This document shows positions 53,138-62,783 of a stretch of DNA of 64,000 nt, one piece after another. The stretch lies in assembly GCA_022566535.1 (NCBI GenBank), contig JADFIR010000006.1, positions 1 through 64,000 on the forward strand, in the 5' to 3' direction. The stretch's first letter is position 1. Each line of letters opens with the position of its first letter. The position numbers were made by a program, and so were the translations under genes. The notes beneath the pieces are model-generated. The model searched no databases. It saw nothing but the letters and a program-made list of their open reading frames with translations, and was not told the DNA's origin. The DNA is from Planctomycetota bacterium. GTDB taxonomy: Bacteria > Planctomycetota > Phycisphaerae > Phycisphaerales > SM1A02.

Positions 53138-53743
53138 TCAGCGCCGTCGCCGCCGGGCAATGAGGCCGGCGAGTCCTACCAGAGCCAGCACACCCGGGGC
53201 CGGAATCGGCGTGTACTGCATGTCGTCATGCATGATGAAACCGTTGAAGATGTTGTTCGAGACGATCTCGATGCGCTTGATGCCTGCACCGTCGGTCTCC
53301 CAGCCGTTCCAAGTCCAGGCTCCGTTCAGCGGCGCGGTGACCGGCAATATGCCCAGCGAGTTGTTGTCAGCGTCGAAGAATTCGGCGACGGCGTCGGCGA
53401 CGTCTGCGTTGGTCGTAAAGTACCCCCCAAACCGCAGTGCCGGGAAATCGAACATCCACGCGGCGTTGACGCCGGCCCCGCCCATGAAGTACGTGCCGCT
53501 ATGAGGGAATACCAGCCCGAAGAACGACCAACCCGTGGTGATATGCAGCCCCTGCCCCGCACCAAGTTGCTGCACAACGCCTTGGCCGCCGAAGACGTCA
53601 TAGGACCGTTCGAACTGAAACGGCGGTTGCGTTTCGAACCCTTCGGCCTTGTCACCGTCAAACGGTCCGATGGGCACAATCGCCCCGGCTGCGCTCCCGG
53701 CCGCGCTGACGGCGATAGAGAATCCAACTATCAGTTTCCACAT
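53138..53743 (-). CDS. PEP-CTERM-like exported protein
   Basis: 201 residues from ATG 53743 with AGGGAG upstream. Signal peptide (LIVGFSIAVSAAGSAAGA), a beta-sandwich-like core (DVFGGQGVVQQLGAGQGLHI; FFDADNNSLGILPVTAPLNG; IKRIEIVSNNIFNGFIMHDD) and the tail IPAPGVLALVGLAGLIARRRRR. Distantly resembles the frameshifted neighbour; both are targets for an exosortase-type system. Confidence 0.8.
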   Translation of the reverse strand: MWKLIVGFSIAVSAAGSAAGAIVPIGPFDGDKAEGFETQPPFQFERSYDVFGGQGVVQQLGAGQGLHITTGWSFFGLVFPHSGTYFMGGAGVNAAWMFDFPALRFGGYFTTNADVADAVAEFFDADNNSLGILPVTAPLNGAWTWNGWETDGAGIKRIEIVSNNIFNGFIMHDDMQYTPIPAPGVLALVGLAGLIARRRRR

Positions 53744-53989
53744 CACTCCCTCTTCTTTCTGCCGTCGGCGGCAGCTCTCATCATCCAGCATACAGCGCGG
53801 AGGGCTTTCGCACGAGAAAAAAGCTGATATTCTTTACGCGACGGCCACCACTGGAATGGCCACGAGACTCATCGGCGCTTGACCGCAAGCTTTTGGACTG
53901 GGGATCCTGCAGTCGGGCACATTCGAGACACCCGGCCGTTTGGGTCGATGATGCGGATGCCGGAGCGGTCCGGCGATGGAACAGGATCG

Positions 53990-55117
53990 ATGGCTAAGCA
54001 GCGCATCGTTGATGCAAAGGCGCAACGGGTTGACAAGCGACCAGCCGGCTCCCCGCTGCGCCCGCAGCGCTTGAGCGAGTACGTCGGCCAGCGCGACCTG
54101 ATCGAGAAGCTCTCGATCACCCTCCAAGCCGTCTGCGAGCGTGGCGAGCCGATGGAGCACATTCTGCTGCATGGTCCGCCGGGGCTGGGCAAGACAACGG
54201 TGGCTCACCTGATCGCCGTGGAGATGGGAACCCGCGCCTACACCGCTTCGGGTCCCGCCCTGACCAAAGCCGGCGACTTGATCGGCACACTGACGCGGCT
54301 GCAGCCACACGATGTGCTGTTCATTGACGAGATCCACCGCCTGCCGCCGGCCGTCGAGGAATACATCTACCCGGCGATGGAGGACTTCAAGATCGACATC
54401 ACCGTCGATAGCGGTCGGCATGCGAAGGTCATCACGATGGCGCTTCAGCCGTTCACCCTTATCGGGGCAACCACCCGGGCCGGGCTTCTCTCGGGCGCTC
54501 TGCGCAACCGCTTCGGCATCTCGCACCACCTGCGGTTCTATCCCCAGGAGGATCTGGTGACGATCCTGCGCCGCGCTACTGAGGTTCTAGCAATCGACGA
54601 GATTCCCATATCCGCTCTGCGTGTGATCGCCGCCCGAAGCCGCGGCACTCCACGGGTGACCCTGCGGCTGCTGCGGCGGGTGCGCGACTTCGCGCATGTG
54701 CGAGCCGGCGGCCGGATCGACGAGCAGATCGTCGGTGAAGCGCTAGCCCTGGAGGGGGTTGATGAGCTTGGCCTCGACGAGTTGGATCGTTCCTATCTGC
54801 GAACACTTGGGCAGACCTACCACGGCGGCCCGGTCGGCCTGGAGGCGATCGCGGCAACCCTAGCCGAAGATTCCGGCACGCTCGAGGATGTGGTCGAGCC
54901 CTACCTCTTGCAGATCGGGTTCCTGGCTCGCACGCGACAGGGGCGCCGGCTGACTCCCGCCGCCGCCAAACATGTCCGATGCTCAGCGCCGCAACCCGAC
55001 GCCGAGCCGCATCGGTCCGGCGACTCGCTTTTCGGCCCAAACAGCCCGCGAGCCCAGCGTGCGGTGGTCGCCAGACCCCGACCGGCACCAACCATCCACG
55101 GACCAGTTGAATCCTGA
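53990..55117 (+). CDS. ruvB: Holliday junction DNA helicase RuvB
   Basis: Motor of Holliday-junction branch migration. From ATG 53990 (earlier in-frame ATGs exist) it has 375 residues: LRPQRLSEYVGQRDLIEKL, Walker A LLHGPPGLGKTTVAH, Walker B LFIDEIHRLPPAVEE, sensor IGATTRAGLLSGALRNRFG with the arginine finger, and the winged-helix end (GGPVGLEAIAATLAEDSGTLEDVVEPYLLQIGFLARTRQGR). About 40 extra residues after the usual end are Arg/Pro-rich and of no known use. No ruvA or ruvC adjoins. Confidence 0.95.
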   Translation: MAKQRIVDAKAQRVDKRPAGSPLRPQRLSEYVGQRDLIEKLSITLQAVCERGEPMEHILLHGPPGLGKTTVAHLIAVEMGTRAYTASGPALTKAGDLIGTLTRLQPHDVLFIDEIHRLPPAVEEYIYPAMEDFKIDITVDSGRHAKVITMALQPFTLIGATTRAGLLSGALRNRFGISHHLRFYPQEDLVTILRRATEVLAIDEIPISALRVIAARSRGTPRVTLRLLRRVRDFAHVRAGGRIDEQIVGEALALEGVDELGLDELDRSYLRTLGQTYHGGPVGLEAIAATLAEDSGTLEDVVEPYLLQIGFLARTRQGRRLTPAAAKHVRCSAPQPDAEPHRSGDSLFGPNSPRAQRAVVARPRPAPTIHGPVES

Positions 55118-55709
55118 CGGCGAGCGTGTGGATCGCCTGCCTCCGAAGGCCTCGGCCTCATCCAGGGGCTCATGGGCCTAGCAGACAATAGCAGAAGTCA
55201 TGTGGGTCAGGTTTCACGGCTCCTGATGGGATCAAGCAAACCGTATGTCTGAGGTCGTAACCACTTTCGTCACAGTCTGTTAGTGGTCACAATCCTGTGC
55301 CCGGCTACCAAGGCGGCCGCCGCCATCGACGGGCCCCCGCCCCCTCCACCCGCCTGCGGCGATCAGGGATACCCCTCGCCGGGACACCTCAGAGGCCGAT
55401 CGCCCGGAATGCCCCCCCCAGGAGAATAAGCCAGAGGTATTTCCTTTTTTGTTGCCTGGCGGGAGGATTGTGGTAGACTGTTCATACGGCCAGACGAGGT
55501 ATTGCATCTATGGAGCACGCCTCGTTCGTGTTCGTGTAGGTCTTGGCCGTCACGTCTCTGGGCCTGCACAGTCGTTTGCGGAGATCGCGGCCCAAGTTGC
55601 TCTTGCCGCCGGAGGCTCGGATCGGTAGTGTGTTCGCCGAGTTGGGTTCGCACCCGCAGCACAATGCGATATCCCGAGTTCTCGGGACCGCAGAAAGGAA
55701 GCAATCGCC
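55118..55709. other. Long leader region upstream of the pseudopilin gene
   Basis: About 590 bp without a credible gene. A possible promoter is TTGCCT (55452-55457) and TAGACT (55474-55479) with a 16-bp spacer, which would give a ~220-base leader. A poly-T run (55445-55450) precedes it. Nothing else recognised. Confidence 0.4.
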
Positions 55710-56819
55710 ATGAAACGAAATCTTTCCAAGGGCTTCACGGTCATCGAGTTGCTGGTGGTCATCTCGATCATCGCGCTGCTCATCGGCATCCTGCTGCCGG
55801 CGATCGGCAAAGCCCGCGAGAGTGCGAAGGTCACCGGCTCCAAGAGCAACCTTCGCCAACTGGGCGTGGCCATGCACACCTACGCCTCCGATTGGGCGGA
55901 TCGCCAGTACTCCCCCGCCCGGGACAACCTTGGCTACTACGGCAGCTTGGACAACTACAACGAGGAGGTCTACGGCGGCGGCGGCTCGATCTTCCAGGGG
56001 CATCCACCCATCTTCTTCGGCTGGGGGGCAGCCGGCGAGTACTGGCACTATCCGATGAACAGCGGCGGCAGCCAGTGGGCGATTAATCCGATCAACTTCA
56101 CCGGAGGCACAGCCTACTTCGGCTGGTTCCGCTTCCCCTTCATGAAGGCGATCCACGGCTATTTGGGCGGCCGGTGCTACGATCCCGTGTTCTACGCCCC
56201 CAAGGACCGGTTGAGCCTCGCTGCGGCTGAACCATGCATGGACGACCCGGGCGAGTTCACCGCCATCGAGGACTGCAACCCGCCCATCTGGCCCACCTAT
56301 TGCTGGTCGCCGGCCGCGTTGTACAACCCCCAAGTTTTCCGGAACGACGATGACGGCGGATTCCAGGATCCCTGGTCCCTGCCCAGCGGGTTCCGGGTGC
56401 CCACGATGTCCCAGGCCTCGTACCCGAGCTTGAAGACCCACATGCTGGAGCATCAGTGGCTGCAGAACGTCGAGGTTGAATGCAACCCCGCCTTCAACGA
56501 ATTCGGGGGCGTCCTCGATTGCGAGCCGTACTACTTCAACCACGCCTTGACCTCCAAGCCGGTGACCCTGTTCTACGATGCCCACGTGGACCTCGTAGGC
56601 ACCCACCAAGCCATGCTCGACGACCGCCGGCACCGCTTTCAAGTCGATAACGACGACTGGGGCCTCTGGAGCACGGATACCCCGTTCGGCGGCGACGTGA
56701 ACGCGTCTCCGGGAGACGGCGGCTATCTGATCGAGTTCGGCTACGACTTCGCCAACACCAGCTACCACATCCTCACCACCGAAGGCATTCACGGCCGCGA
56801 CATCCTCGGCAAGCAATGA
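55710..56819 (+). CDS. Pseudopilin-like protein (type II secretion / H-X9-DG family)
   Basis: 369 residues. The prepilin cleavage site is [22 protein letters not shown] (cut after Gly8, methylated Phe9), followed by [35 protein letters not shown], a hallmark of the large planctomycete family of exported pseudopilin-like proteins. Near the C terminus [13 protein letters not shown] replaces the usual H-X9-DG. The globular domain has several cysteines (RCYDP, EPCMDD, EDCNPP, VECNP, DCEPYY) that may form disulfides. Envelope-located; specific role unknown. Confidence 0.85.
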   Translation: MKRNLSKGFTVIELLVVISIIALLIGILLPAIGKARESAKVTGSKSNLRQLGVAMHTYASDWADRQYSPARDNLGYYGSLDNYNEEVYGGGGSIFQGHPPIFFGWGAAGEYWHYPMNSGGSQWAINPINFTGGTAYFGWFRFPFMKAIHGYLGGRCYDPVFYAPKDRLSLAAAEPCMDDPGEFTAIEDCNPPIWPTYCWSPAALYNPQVFRNDDDGGFQDPWSLPSGFRVPTMSQASYPSLKTHMLEHQWLQNVEVECNPAFNEFGGVLDCEPYYFNHALTSKPVTLFYDAHVDLVGTHQAMLDDRRHRFQVDNDDWGLWSTDTPFGGDVNASPGDGGYLIEFGYDFANTSYHILTTEGIHGRDILGKQ

Positions 56820-56877
56820 CCTGATCGCCCCGCAGCCGTCCCCCAGGCCGGCTCAGCGAAGGATTCAATGAACCCCC

Positions 56878-56912
56878 AGGGCTGCGCCACATGGCGCAGC
56901 CCTTTCTCTTTC
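56878..56912 (+). terminator. Rho-independent terminator of the pseudopilin gene
   Basis: AGGGCTGCGCC-aca-tGGCGCAGCCCT followed by TTCTCTTTC, 59 bp after the stop. Confidence 0.85.
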
Positions 56913-57072
56913 GTCTCACCTGCACCACCACATCTCCGCGATGCTCCAACGAGATCAGACGCTGCGACGTTCAGCGGCGAGCTTGAACTGATCGGTAACG
57001 TGCCGGCGCGCCCGGCGGGCGCAATGGTGATGCCCGATCAAGGAACCAGGGCCGGCGGGCGGCATTGCCCCA

Positions 57073-58461
57073 TCAATGCCATCTTCGCGCCGCGAGAAAC
57101 TCGACGATATCAATCTTGCTGATAATCGCGGCGATGGCCCCCTTCTCGACCACCACCGCGACGTTGTCGCTATCGAAGATCCTTTGGACCTTTGAGAGTG
57201 GATCATCCATGGACACCTGTCCTTGAAGCGGCTTGGCCGCACGCAGGACCAAATCATCCGGCGTACATTCGCCGGTCACCAGGGTTTGAAGCAAATCCGC
57301 CTCATGAATCATCAAGTACCGCTCATCCCTGGTCCTGGCGATTGGCATCTGCGAGATGCCCAGTTCATTCATCCGATGCGCGACGTGGGCCAGCGTTTCA
57401 TCCGATGATGCGTACTCGACGTAGCCGTCCTTGAACCGAAGGAGTTCGCGGACCGTGCCCAGGCGGTGCGCATCGTCGAGGTAGCCCATATCCTTCATCC
57501 AGTCGTCGTCGAAACACTTGCTCAGATAGCGGTCACCGGAATCGCAGAGGATGCAGACGATGATTCGGCCCGGGCCGAGTTCCTCGGCGACCTGCATCGC
57601 GCCAAAAAGGACGGTCCCGGTGGACCCGCCACAGAATATGCCTTCCTCTCGGGCCAGGCGGCGGGCCGTCCGGAATGAGTCTTTATCCGAAACATTGCGG
57701 ATCTCGTCGATGACGGAGAAATCAAGCGTGCCGACCATGAAGTCATGGCCGATGCCTTCAACGCGATAGATGCTCGGCTCGTCGTGTTCGCCGCGCTCGA
57801 ACATGTCTTTGTAAATGCTGCCGTAGGGATCGGGGCAGACGATCCGAATCTCTCGACCAGCCTCGGCGGCCTTTTCCTTGAGGTACTTTCCGGCTCCGGA
57901 AATCGAGCCGCCGGTTCCGATTGATCCGACAAGGCAATCGATCTTGCCGTCGGTATCTTCCCAGATCTCCGGGCCAGTCGTCAGGTAATGCGCTTCGGGG
58001 TTGGCCTGGTTGTAATACTGGTCGGTGTACAAGGCCCCGGGCGTTTCGCGGGCAATGCGCTTGGCGACCTGCACGTAGCTTTCGGGATGATCGTGATCCA
58101 GATCGGTGCGGGTGATCACAACCTCCGCCCCATAGGCCTTGAGCATGTCGATCTTCTCTTTGCTCATCTTGTCGGGCATGGTGAAGATGCAGCGATAGCC
58201 CTTCACCGCGGCGGTCATGGCCAGCCCCAGGCCGGTATTGCCCGAGGTGCTCTCAACCAGCGTCGTCCCCGGCTTCAGCAGGCCCTGCTCCTCGGCCCGG
58301 CGAACCATGTGAACGGCCATGCGATCCTTGAGCGACCCGGCGGGATTGAGCTGTTCCATCTTCATGTAGATGCTCGCCATCGTGGCGGAATCGACCATCC
58401 GCTGCAGCTTGACCAGCGGCGTATGGCCGATCAGATCGAGGACAGTCTCGGCGTATTTCAT
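57073..58461 (-). CDS. Cystathionine beta-synthase-type enzyme with CBS domains
   Basis: 462 residues. PLP-dependent fold: NPAGSLKDRMAVHM with the Schiff-base Lys, STSGNTGLGLAM, and the phosphate-binding GSIGTGGSISGAGKYLKEK; FCGGSTGTVL follows. After about residue 330 come two CBS motifs (VEYASSDETLAHVAHRMNEL and LQGQVSMDDPLSKVQRIFDS), matching cystathionine beta-synthase rather than plain cysteine synthase. Condenses serine and homocysteine, or a related reaction. Divergent from the gamma-lyase/synthase gene, 119 bp away: a transsulfuration pair. Confidence 0.9.
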   Translation of the reverse strand: MKYAETVLDLIGHTPLVKLQRMVDSATMASIYMKMEQLNPAGSLKDRMAVHMVRRAEEQGLLKPGTTLVESTSGNTGLGLAMTAAVKGYRCIFTMPDKMSKEKIDMLKAYGAEVVITRTDLDHDHPESYVQVAKRIARETPGALYTDQYYNQANPEAHYLTTGPEIWEDTDGKIDCLVGSIGTGGSISGAGKYLKEKAAEAGREIRIVCPDPYGSIYKDMFERGEHDEPSIYRVEGIGHDFMVGTLDFSVIDEIRNVSDKDSFRTARRLAREEGIFCGGSTGTVLFGAMQVAEELGPGRIIVCILCDSGDRYLSKCFDDDWMKDMGYLDDAHRLGTVRELLRFKDGYVEYASSDETLAHVAHRMNELGISQMPIARTRDERYLMIHEADLLQTLVTGECTPDDLVLRAAKPLQGQVSMDDPLSKVQRIFDSDNVAVVVEKGAIAAIISKIDIVEFLAARRWH

Positions 58462-58508
58462 CTCAACATTCCGCCAGGTCGAGGTCGGCCGACATTGCAA
58501 CGCGCCAT

Positions 58509-58534
58509 TGTATCCGGCCGGTGTATCCGGCCGG
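58509..58534. repeat. 13-bp tandem duplication in the divergent promoter region
   Basis: TGTATCCGGCCGG twice in a row, between the two transsulfuration genes. Confidence 0.7.
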
Positions 58535-58580
58535 GTGCGTGGGTCAGGCGATCGGCCCGCCGGCCCTGTATCATCCCCGC

Positions 58581-59795
58581 ATGACCACCCGGCGCCCCGA
58601 TCAGGACCTTCATCTTGCGTCTCTGGTGATCCACGGCGGGCAGGAGCCTGACCCTGCGACCGGGGCGGTGATGTCGCCGATCAGCCTCGCTTCGACATAC
58701 GCCCAAACCTCACCGGGCGAGCACGCCGGCTATGCCTATGCACGCGGCCACAATCCCACTCGCTACGCCCTGGAACGCTGTGTGGCCGCCCTGGAACGCT
58801 CCACGCTCACCCAGGAGCAGGACATTACCAACGGCGGCTTTGCCTTTGCCTCCGGTCTGGCGGCCACCGCCGTCATTCTCGAACTCCTCGACACCGGCGA
58901 CCACCTCGTCGCCATGGACGATCTGTACGGCGGCACCTATCGCCTGATGACCAACGTACGCGAACGTTCCCAGGGCATCCGCGTCACCTACGTGGACATG
59001 ACCGACGTGCAGAACGTCATCGATGCTATTACCGACCGCACGCGCTTGATCTGGGTCGAAACGCCGACGAACCCACTGCTGAAGCTCGCGGACCTCAAAG
59101 CGATCGGGGATCTCGGCAAGCAACGCAATATCCTCACCGTTTGTGACAACACGTTCGCCACGCCGATGCTTCAGAGACCGCTTGAGTACGGTTTCGATCT
59201 GGTCATGCATTCGGCGACTAAATATCTGGGCGGCCATAGCGACCTGATCGCCGGCGTGCTGGTCACCAAACGTGGCGACCTCGCAGAGCGACTCCGCTTT
59301 CTTCAGAACGCGGTGGGATCGATCCTGGGACCGTTCGATTCGTACTTGACGCTACGGGGCATCAAGACACTGGCCGTGCGCATGCGTCAGCATTGTGCAT
59401 CCGCGCAACGCATCGCCCAATGGCTCGAAGCGCATGAGAAGGTGCAGCACGTGGGCTACCCGGGCCTTGCGACCCATCCTCAGCACGAGCTCGCGAGACG
59501 CCAGATGCGACTGGACGGTCCGCCGGCCGGCGGCGGCATGATCGCACTGTCGCTCAAAGGCGGGCTTGATGAGGCTCGCCGATTCCTCCAGCATGTGCGC
59601 GTCTTCACCCTGGCCGAATCACTTGGCGGCGTGGAATCGCTCATCGAGCATCCAGCCATCATGACCCACGCCTCGGTTCCGCCGAAGATTCGCCAAGAAC
59701 TCGGCATCTCCGACGCGCTGATTCGCGTCTCGGTGGGGATCGAGGATACCGACGATCTGATCGCCGACCTAGACCGCGCCCTCGCCGCGATATGA
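58581..59795 (+). CDS. Cystathionine gamma-lyase/synthase family enzyme
   Basis: 404 residues from ATG 58581. PLP enzyme of the Cys/Met metabolism family: [20 protein letters not shown], the loop [32 protein letters not shown]-type segment and the PLP Lys in [32 protein letters not shown] near the end is the family signature. With the divergent beta-synthase it makes a reverse-transsulfuration route from homocysteine to cysteine. Lyase versus synthase cannot be decided. Confidence 0.92.
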   Translation: MTTRRPDQDLHLASLVIHGGQEPDPATGAVMSPISLASTYAQTSPGEHAGYAYARGHNPTRYALERCVAALERSTLTQEQDITNGGFAFASGLAATAVILELLDTGDHLVAMDDLYGGTYRLMTNVRERSQGIRVTYVDMTDVQNVIDAITDRTRLIWVETPTNPLLKLADLKAIGDLGKQRNILTVCDNTFATPMLQRPLEYGFDLVMHSATKYLGGHSDLIAGVLVTKRGDLAERLRFLQNAVGSILGPFDSYLTLRGIKTLAVRMRQHCASAQRIAQWLEAHEKVQHVGYPGLATHPQHELARRQMRLDGPPAGGGMIALSLKGGLDEARRFLQHVRVFTLAESLGGVESLIEHPAIMTHASVPPKIRQELGISDALIRVSVGIEDTDDLIADLDRALAAI

Positions 59796-59884
59796 ACCGA
59801 AGCCGGACCCGACGACCAAACGGTGAAAGGTCGGGGTCCTCTTCAACGCCGACGAACCGCCCCCAGCCACGTTATCCTGCGACC

Positions 59885-61279
59885 ATGACCGGACTTCGAC
59901 TGGACTACGCGGGCTGTCTGAGCGATCGCGTCGGCGAGCACGGCCTTGACGCCGCAGCGCTCGAGGCGGCCGGGCCGAAGCTCGCTGAGCTGACCAGGCG
60001 GCTCACCGAAACCAAGGGCACCGGCTGGGAGCGTTGGCGCAACCTTCCTCTTGAACCTCTCCGAAGCCAACATCTCACCGCTGTCAAGAACCTCGTCCAG
60101 CAGCGCGGGCCGAAGACCGACCATCTGCTCGTACTCGGCATCGGCGGCAGCGCTCTGGGCAACATCGCGCTTCAGGCAGCCCTCAATCCGATCACCTACA
60201 ACCTCATGCCCCAGCAGCTGCGCGGCGGACCGCGGCTGTTCGTACTCGACAACGTCGATCCGTTATGCGTTGGGCAGGTTTTCGACGAGATCCGCCGGTC
60301 GGACCCCGGCCTCAAACGAACCACGGTCAATGTGATCAGCAAATCGGGTGAGACGGCGGAGACCGCGGCCCAGTTCATCATCGCCCGGTCAATTCTGAAA
60401 CAGGCTCTCGGCAAGGGCTATGCCGAGCACATCGTCGCGATCACCGATCCAAAGGCCGGGACCATGCGCTCGATCTGCGACACTGAGGGCTACGCGACGC
60501 TGCCCGTGCCTGATGGCGTCGGCGGGCGGTTCAGCGTGCTTTCGCCCGTGGGCCTGTTCAGCGCGGCCATGTGCGGTATTGATATCGAGGCGATGTTGGA
60601 TGGCGCTGCCGAGATGGACAAGCAGTGCTCGCAGGAGAGCCCGGCGGGCAATCCCGCCGCGATCCTCGCCTGGCTGTTGACTACGCTTGGGCGGCGCGGC
60701 AAGACCAACCACGTGCTGATGCCGTATTGCAACGCCCTGTACCCCCTGGCCGACTGGTTCCGCCAACTGTGGGCCGAGTCACTGGCCAAGCGCGTCGATC
60801 TGGCCGGCAAGGAAGTCTTCGCCGGCTTCACCCCGATCAAAGCGCTCGGCGCAACCGACCAGCACAGCCAGATTCAACTCTACCGCGAAGGGCCCAATGA
60901 CAAGGTGATCGGCTTTGTTGAAGTCGAGTCCTTCGACCGCGACGTCGAGATTCCCGCTGATCTGGACGTGGACAACCTTCGCTACTTGCAGGGCTCAACC
61001 CTGAGTACGCTGCTGGCCGCAGAGAAACGAGCGACGGAATACGCGCTGGTCGAATCGCAACGGCCGAACTTCACCATCACCCTTCCCCGGCTCGATGCCT
61101 ACCACATCGGGCAATTCATTCAGCTCTGGCTGATCACGACCGCCTATGCCGGGCTCATGCTGAACGTCAACGCCTACGACCAGCCGGCGGTGGAGACGGG
61201 CAAAGTCGCCACGTTCGGCCTGATGGGCCGGCCGGGATACGAGCAGTTCAAGACCACCGTCGAGCAGACGCTTGGATAG
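59885..61279 (+). CDS. pgi: Glucose-6-phosphate isomerase
   Basis: 464 residues from ATG 59885 (an upstream in-frame start would overlap the previous gene). Interconverts glucose-6-P and fructose-6-P. Motifs: VLGIGGSALGNIALQAAL, VISKSGETAETAAQF, GGRFSVLSPVGLFSAAMCGID, GATDQHSQIQLYREGPNDK, and a C-terminal NAYDQPAVETGK. Slightly shorter than E. coli Pgi, as in the bacterial short form. Ends at a TAG that begins the structured repeat. Confidence 0.93.
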   Translation: MTGLRLDYAGCLSDRVGEHGLDAAALEAAGPKLAELTRRLTETKGTGWERWRNLPLEPLRSQHLTAVKNLVQQRGPKTDHLLVLGIGGSALGNIALQAALNPITYNLMPQQLRGGPRLFVLDNVDPLCVGQVFDEIRRSDPGLKRTTVNVISKSGETAETAAQFIIARSILKQALGKGYAEHIVAITDPKAGTMRSICDTEGYATLPVPDGVGGRFSVLSPVGLFSAAMCGIDIEAMLDGAAEMDKQCSQESPAGNPAAILAWLLTTLGRRGKTNHVLMPYCNALYPLADWFRQLWAESLAKRVDLAGKEVFAGFTPIKALGATDQHSQIQLYREGPNDKVIGFVEVESFDRDVEIPADLDVDNLRYLQGSTLSTLLAAEKRATEYALVESQRPNFTITLPRLDAYHIGQFIQLWLITTAYAGLMLNVNAYDQPAVETGKVATFGLMGRPGYEQFKTTVEQTLG

Positions 61280-61326
61280 CCGGCGGGCTACGCCCGCCGG
61301 TGCCGCGACGCGTAGCGTCCCGGCTA
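61277..61326. repeat. Three-way-junction repeat at the pgi stop codon
   Basis: Outer stem TAGCC (61277-61281)/GGCTA (61322-61326) encloses GGCGGGC-TAC-GCCCGCC (61282-61298) and GACGC-GTA-GCGTC (61307-61319). Loops TAC and GTA are complementary. The first three bases are the pgi stop codon. Confidence 0.75.
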
Positions 61327-61403
61327 CTCCCAAACACAGCGAGCAACTGCCGGGCGTTGAACGCCGCGTAACTCAATGCGGGTGTTGGGGTGCAGGAGAG
61401 ATG

Positions 61404-62501
61404 TCACAATGCGGCCGAAGCGTCCTCGGCGACCGCAGGGACGCCGCGCCCGTGGCGGTGGAGCGTCTGGGCCACTGCGTCGGCCACCGCCTGCGGTCGG
61501 ATGGTCGAGCAGTCCCAGGCCACGCAGCGATCGAACCCTCTGGGGCAACGATCGGTCGTCTCGTGACACGGCGAGCAGTCTTGCGTGCTCGCCAGCGCAA
61601 CCGCATCAGCATACGGCGCCGCGTGGGCGGACGCGGTCGGGGCAAACAGCGCGACCGTCGGACGCCCCAGCGCCCCGGCCAGGTGCATTACGAACGAGTC
61701 GTGTGCGACCACCACGTCCACCGCGCGAAGCCACACCGCCAACCCAAGCACCGTCGGCGTCCTGGAGCGCATGTCGGTGATCATCGGCCCGGATCCCGGG
61801 ATGCTCAAATCCGCCTCCGCATCGCCCAGAAGTACGCAGCAGACCCCTTGCTGCACAAGCTGGGCGATCAACTCCCGCAACATCGACTGCGGATAAGACC
61901 GCAGTGATTGACCCTCGCCTACAACAACGCCGGCCAACGGGACGGATGAAGAGGAGGCCGCGGCGGCGTCAACACCCTCCGGCAGGTTCAACGCGAACGA
62001 TGCGTCGGTCAACTCGATCCCCAAGGCGCCGGCGAACACCTCCGGCAGCGCTCGGCCCGGCGCTTGAGCCGTCTCATGCACAACCTCCATGGTGAGGTAA
62101 CTGTCATAACGACTCCACTCGTCCAATTTCATCGGATACCGAACGATCCGCTGCACATGGTCAGAGAGCGCAAATACCTCAGCCGGCCCCGACGTGGCGG
62201 TCACGTGAATCTGCACGTCAGGGTTCTGCTGCCGGAGGCTGCCCAACACCGGCAGCATCGACACAGCGTCACCCATCCCGCCGATGAACGGCACAACCAT
62301 CCGCCCGGTACATATGACCGTTGGATCAAAGCGCCGGGGGCGGCTTGGCAGAGGCTTCACCTGCCTAAACGCACCCGCCTGCTGTCCGCTAGCCACCTCG
62401 ACATCGTGCATGACGTAGCGCTTGCCGGCCTTGAGCGTAATCGTGCTTCGGCCGCGCTCAACCGGGACGGTCAAGGTGGTGTGAGCGGAGACAACCTGCA
62501 T
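61404..62501 (-). CDS. Glycosyltransferase family 9 protein
   Basis: 365 residues from ATG 62501 with GGAG upstream. An N-terminal segment of ~80 residues precedes GRMVVPFIGGMGDAVSMLPVLGSLRQ, the first strand and loop of ADP-heptose-type transferases; GVVVGEGQSLRSYPQSMLREL and VVAHDSFVMHLAGALGRPTVALFAPT give the nucleotide-sugar site. Likely transfers a sugar to a surface acceptor. It lies next to a flagellin gene on the same strand, so flagellin glycosylation is one possibility. Confidence 0.82.
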   Translation of the reverse strand: MQVVSAHTTLTVPVERGRSTITLKAGKRYVMHDVEVASGQQAGAFRQVKPLPSRPRRFDPTVICTGRMVVPFIGGMGDAVSMLPVLGSLRQQNPDVQIHVTATSGPAEVFALSDHVQRIVRYPMKLDEWSRYDSYLTMEVVHETAQAPGRALPEVFAGALGIELTDASFALNLPEGVDAAAASSSSVPLAGVVVGEGQSLRSYPQSMLRELIAQLVQQGVCCVLLGDAEADLSIPGSGPMITDMRSRTPTVLGLAVWLRAVDVVVAHDSFVMHLAGALGRPTVALFAPTASAHAAPYADAVALASTQDCSPCHETTDRCPRGFDRCVAWDCSTIRPQAVADAVAQTLHRHGRGVPAVAEDASAAL

Positions 62502-62712
62502 TGACGAACTCCGGTCGTCAGGAAGATCCCCCGCCGCTGTGCGGGGCGTCACATGATCGAACGTATCGGCCGATTGCTGGACCGCTCGTGAATGCCCGAT
62601 GGGCAGGGGTCAGGAATCAGGGGTCAGGGTCTCATGTTTCGCGAGCGGGCTTGCCCCGCTGGGCTTGCCCCGCTGTGTTGTGCGATCGACTGGAACACGT
62701 GTGCGAAGCCTA

Positions 62713-62746
62713 CAAAAAAGGAAAGCGGCGGCCGATTGGCCGCCGC
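62713..62746 (-). terminator. Rho-independent terminator of the flagellin gene
   Basis: On the minus strand GCGGCGGCC-aatc-GGCCGCCGC is followed by TTTCCTTTTTTG. 38 bp after the flagellin stop. Confidence 0.9.
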
Positions 62747-62783
62747 GAAGGATTCAGAGCTTCAAGATGTCCTCGTGTCTGGG

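Noticed and set aside
55482-56816. 444-residue minus-strand frame opposite the pseudopilin gene
   Set aside because: It is the antisense of a gene with clear prepilin signal, start context and terminator.
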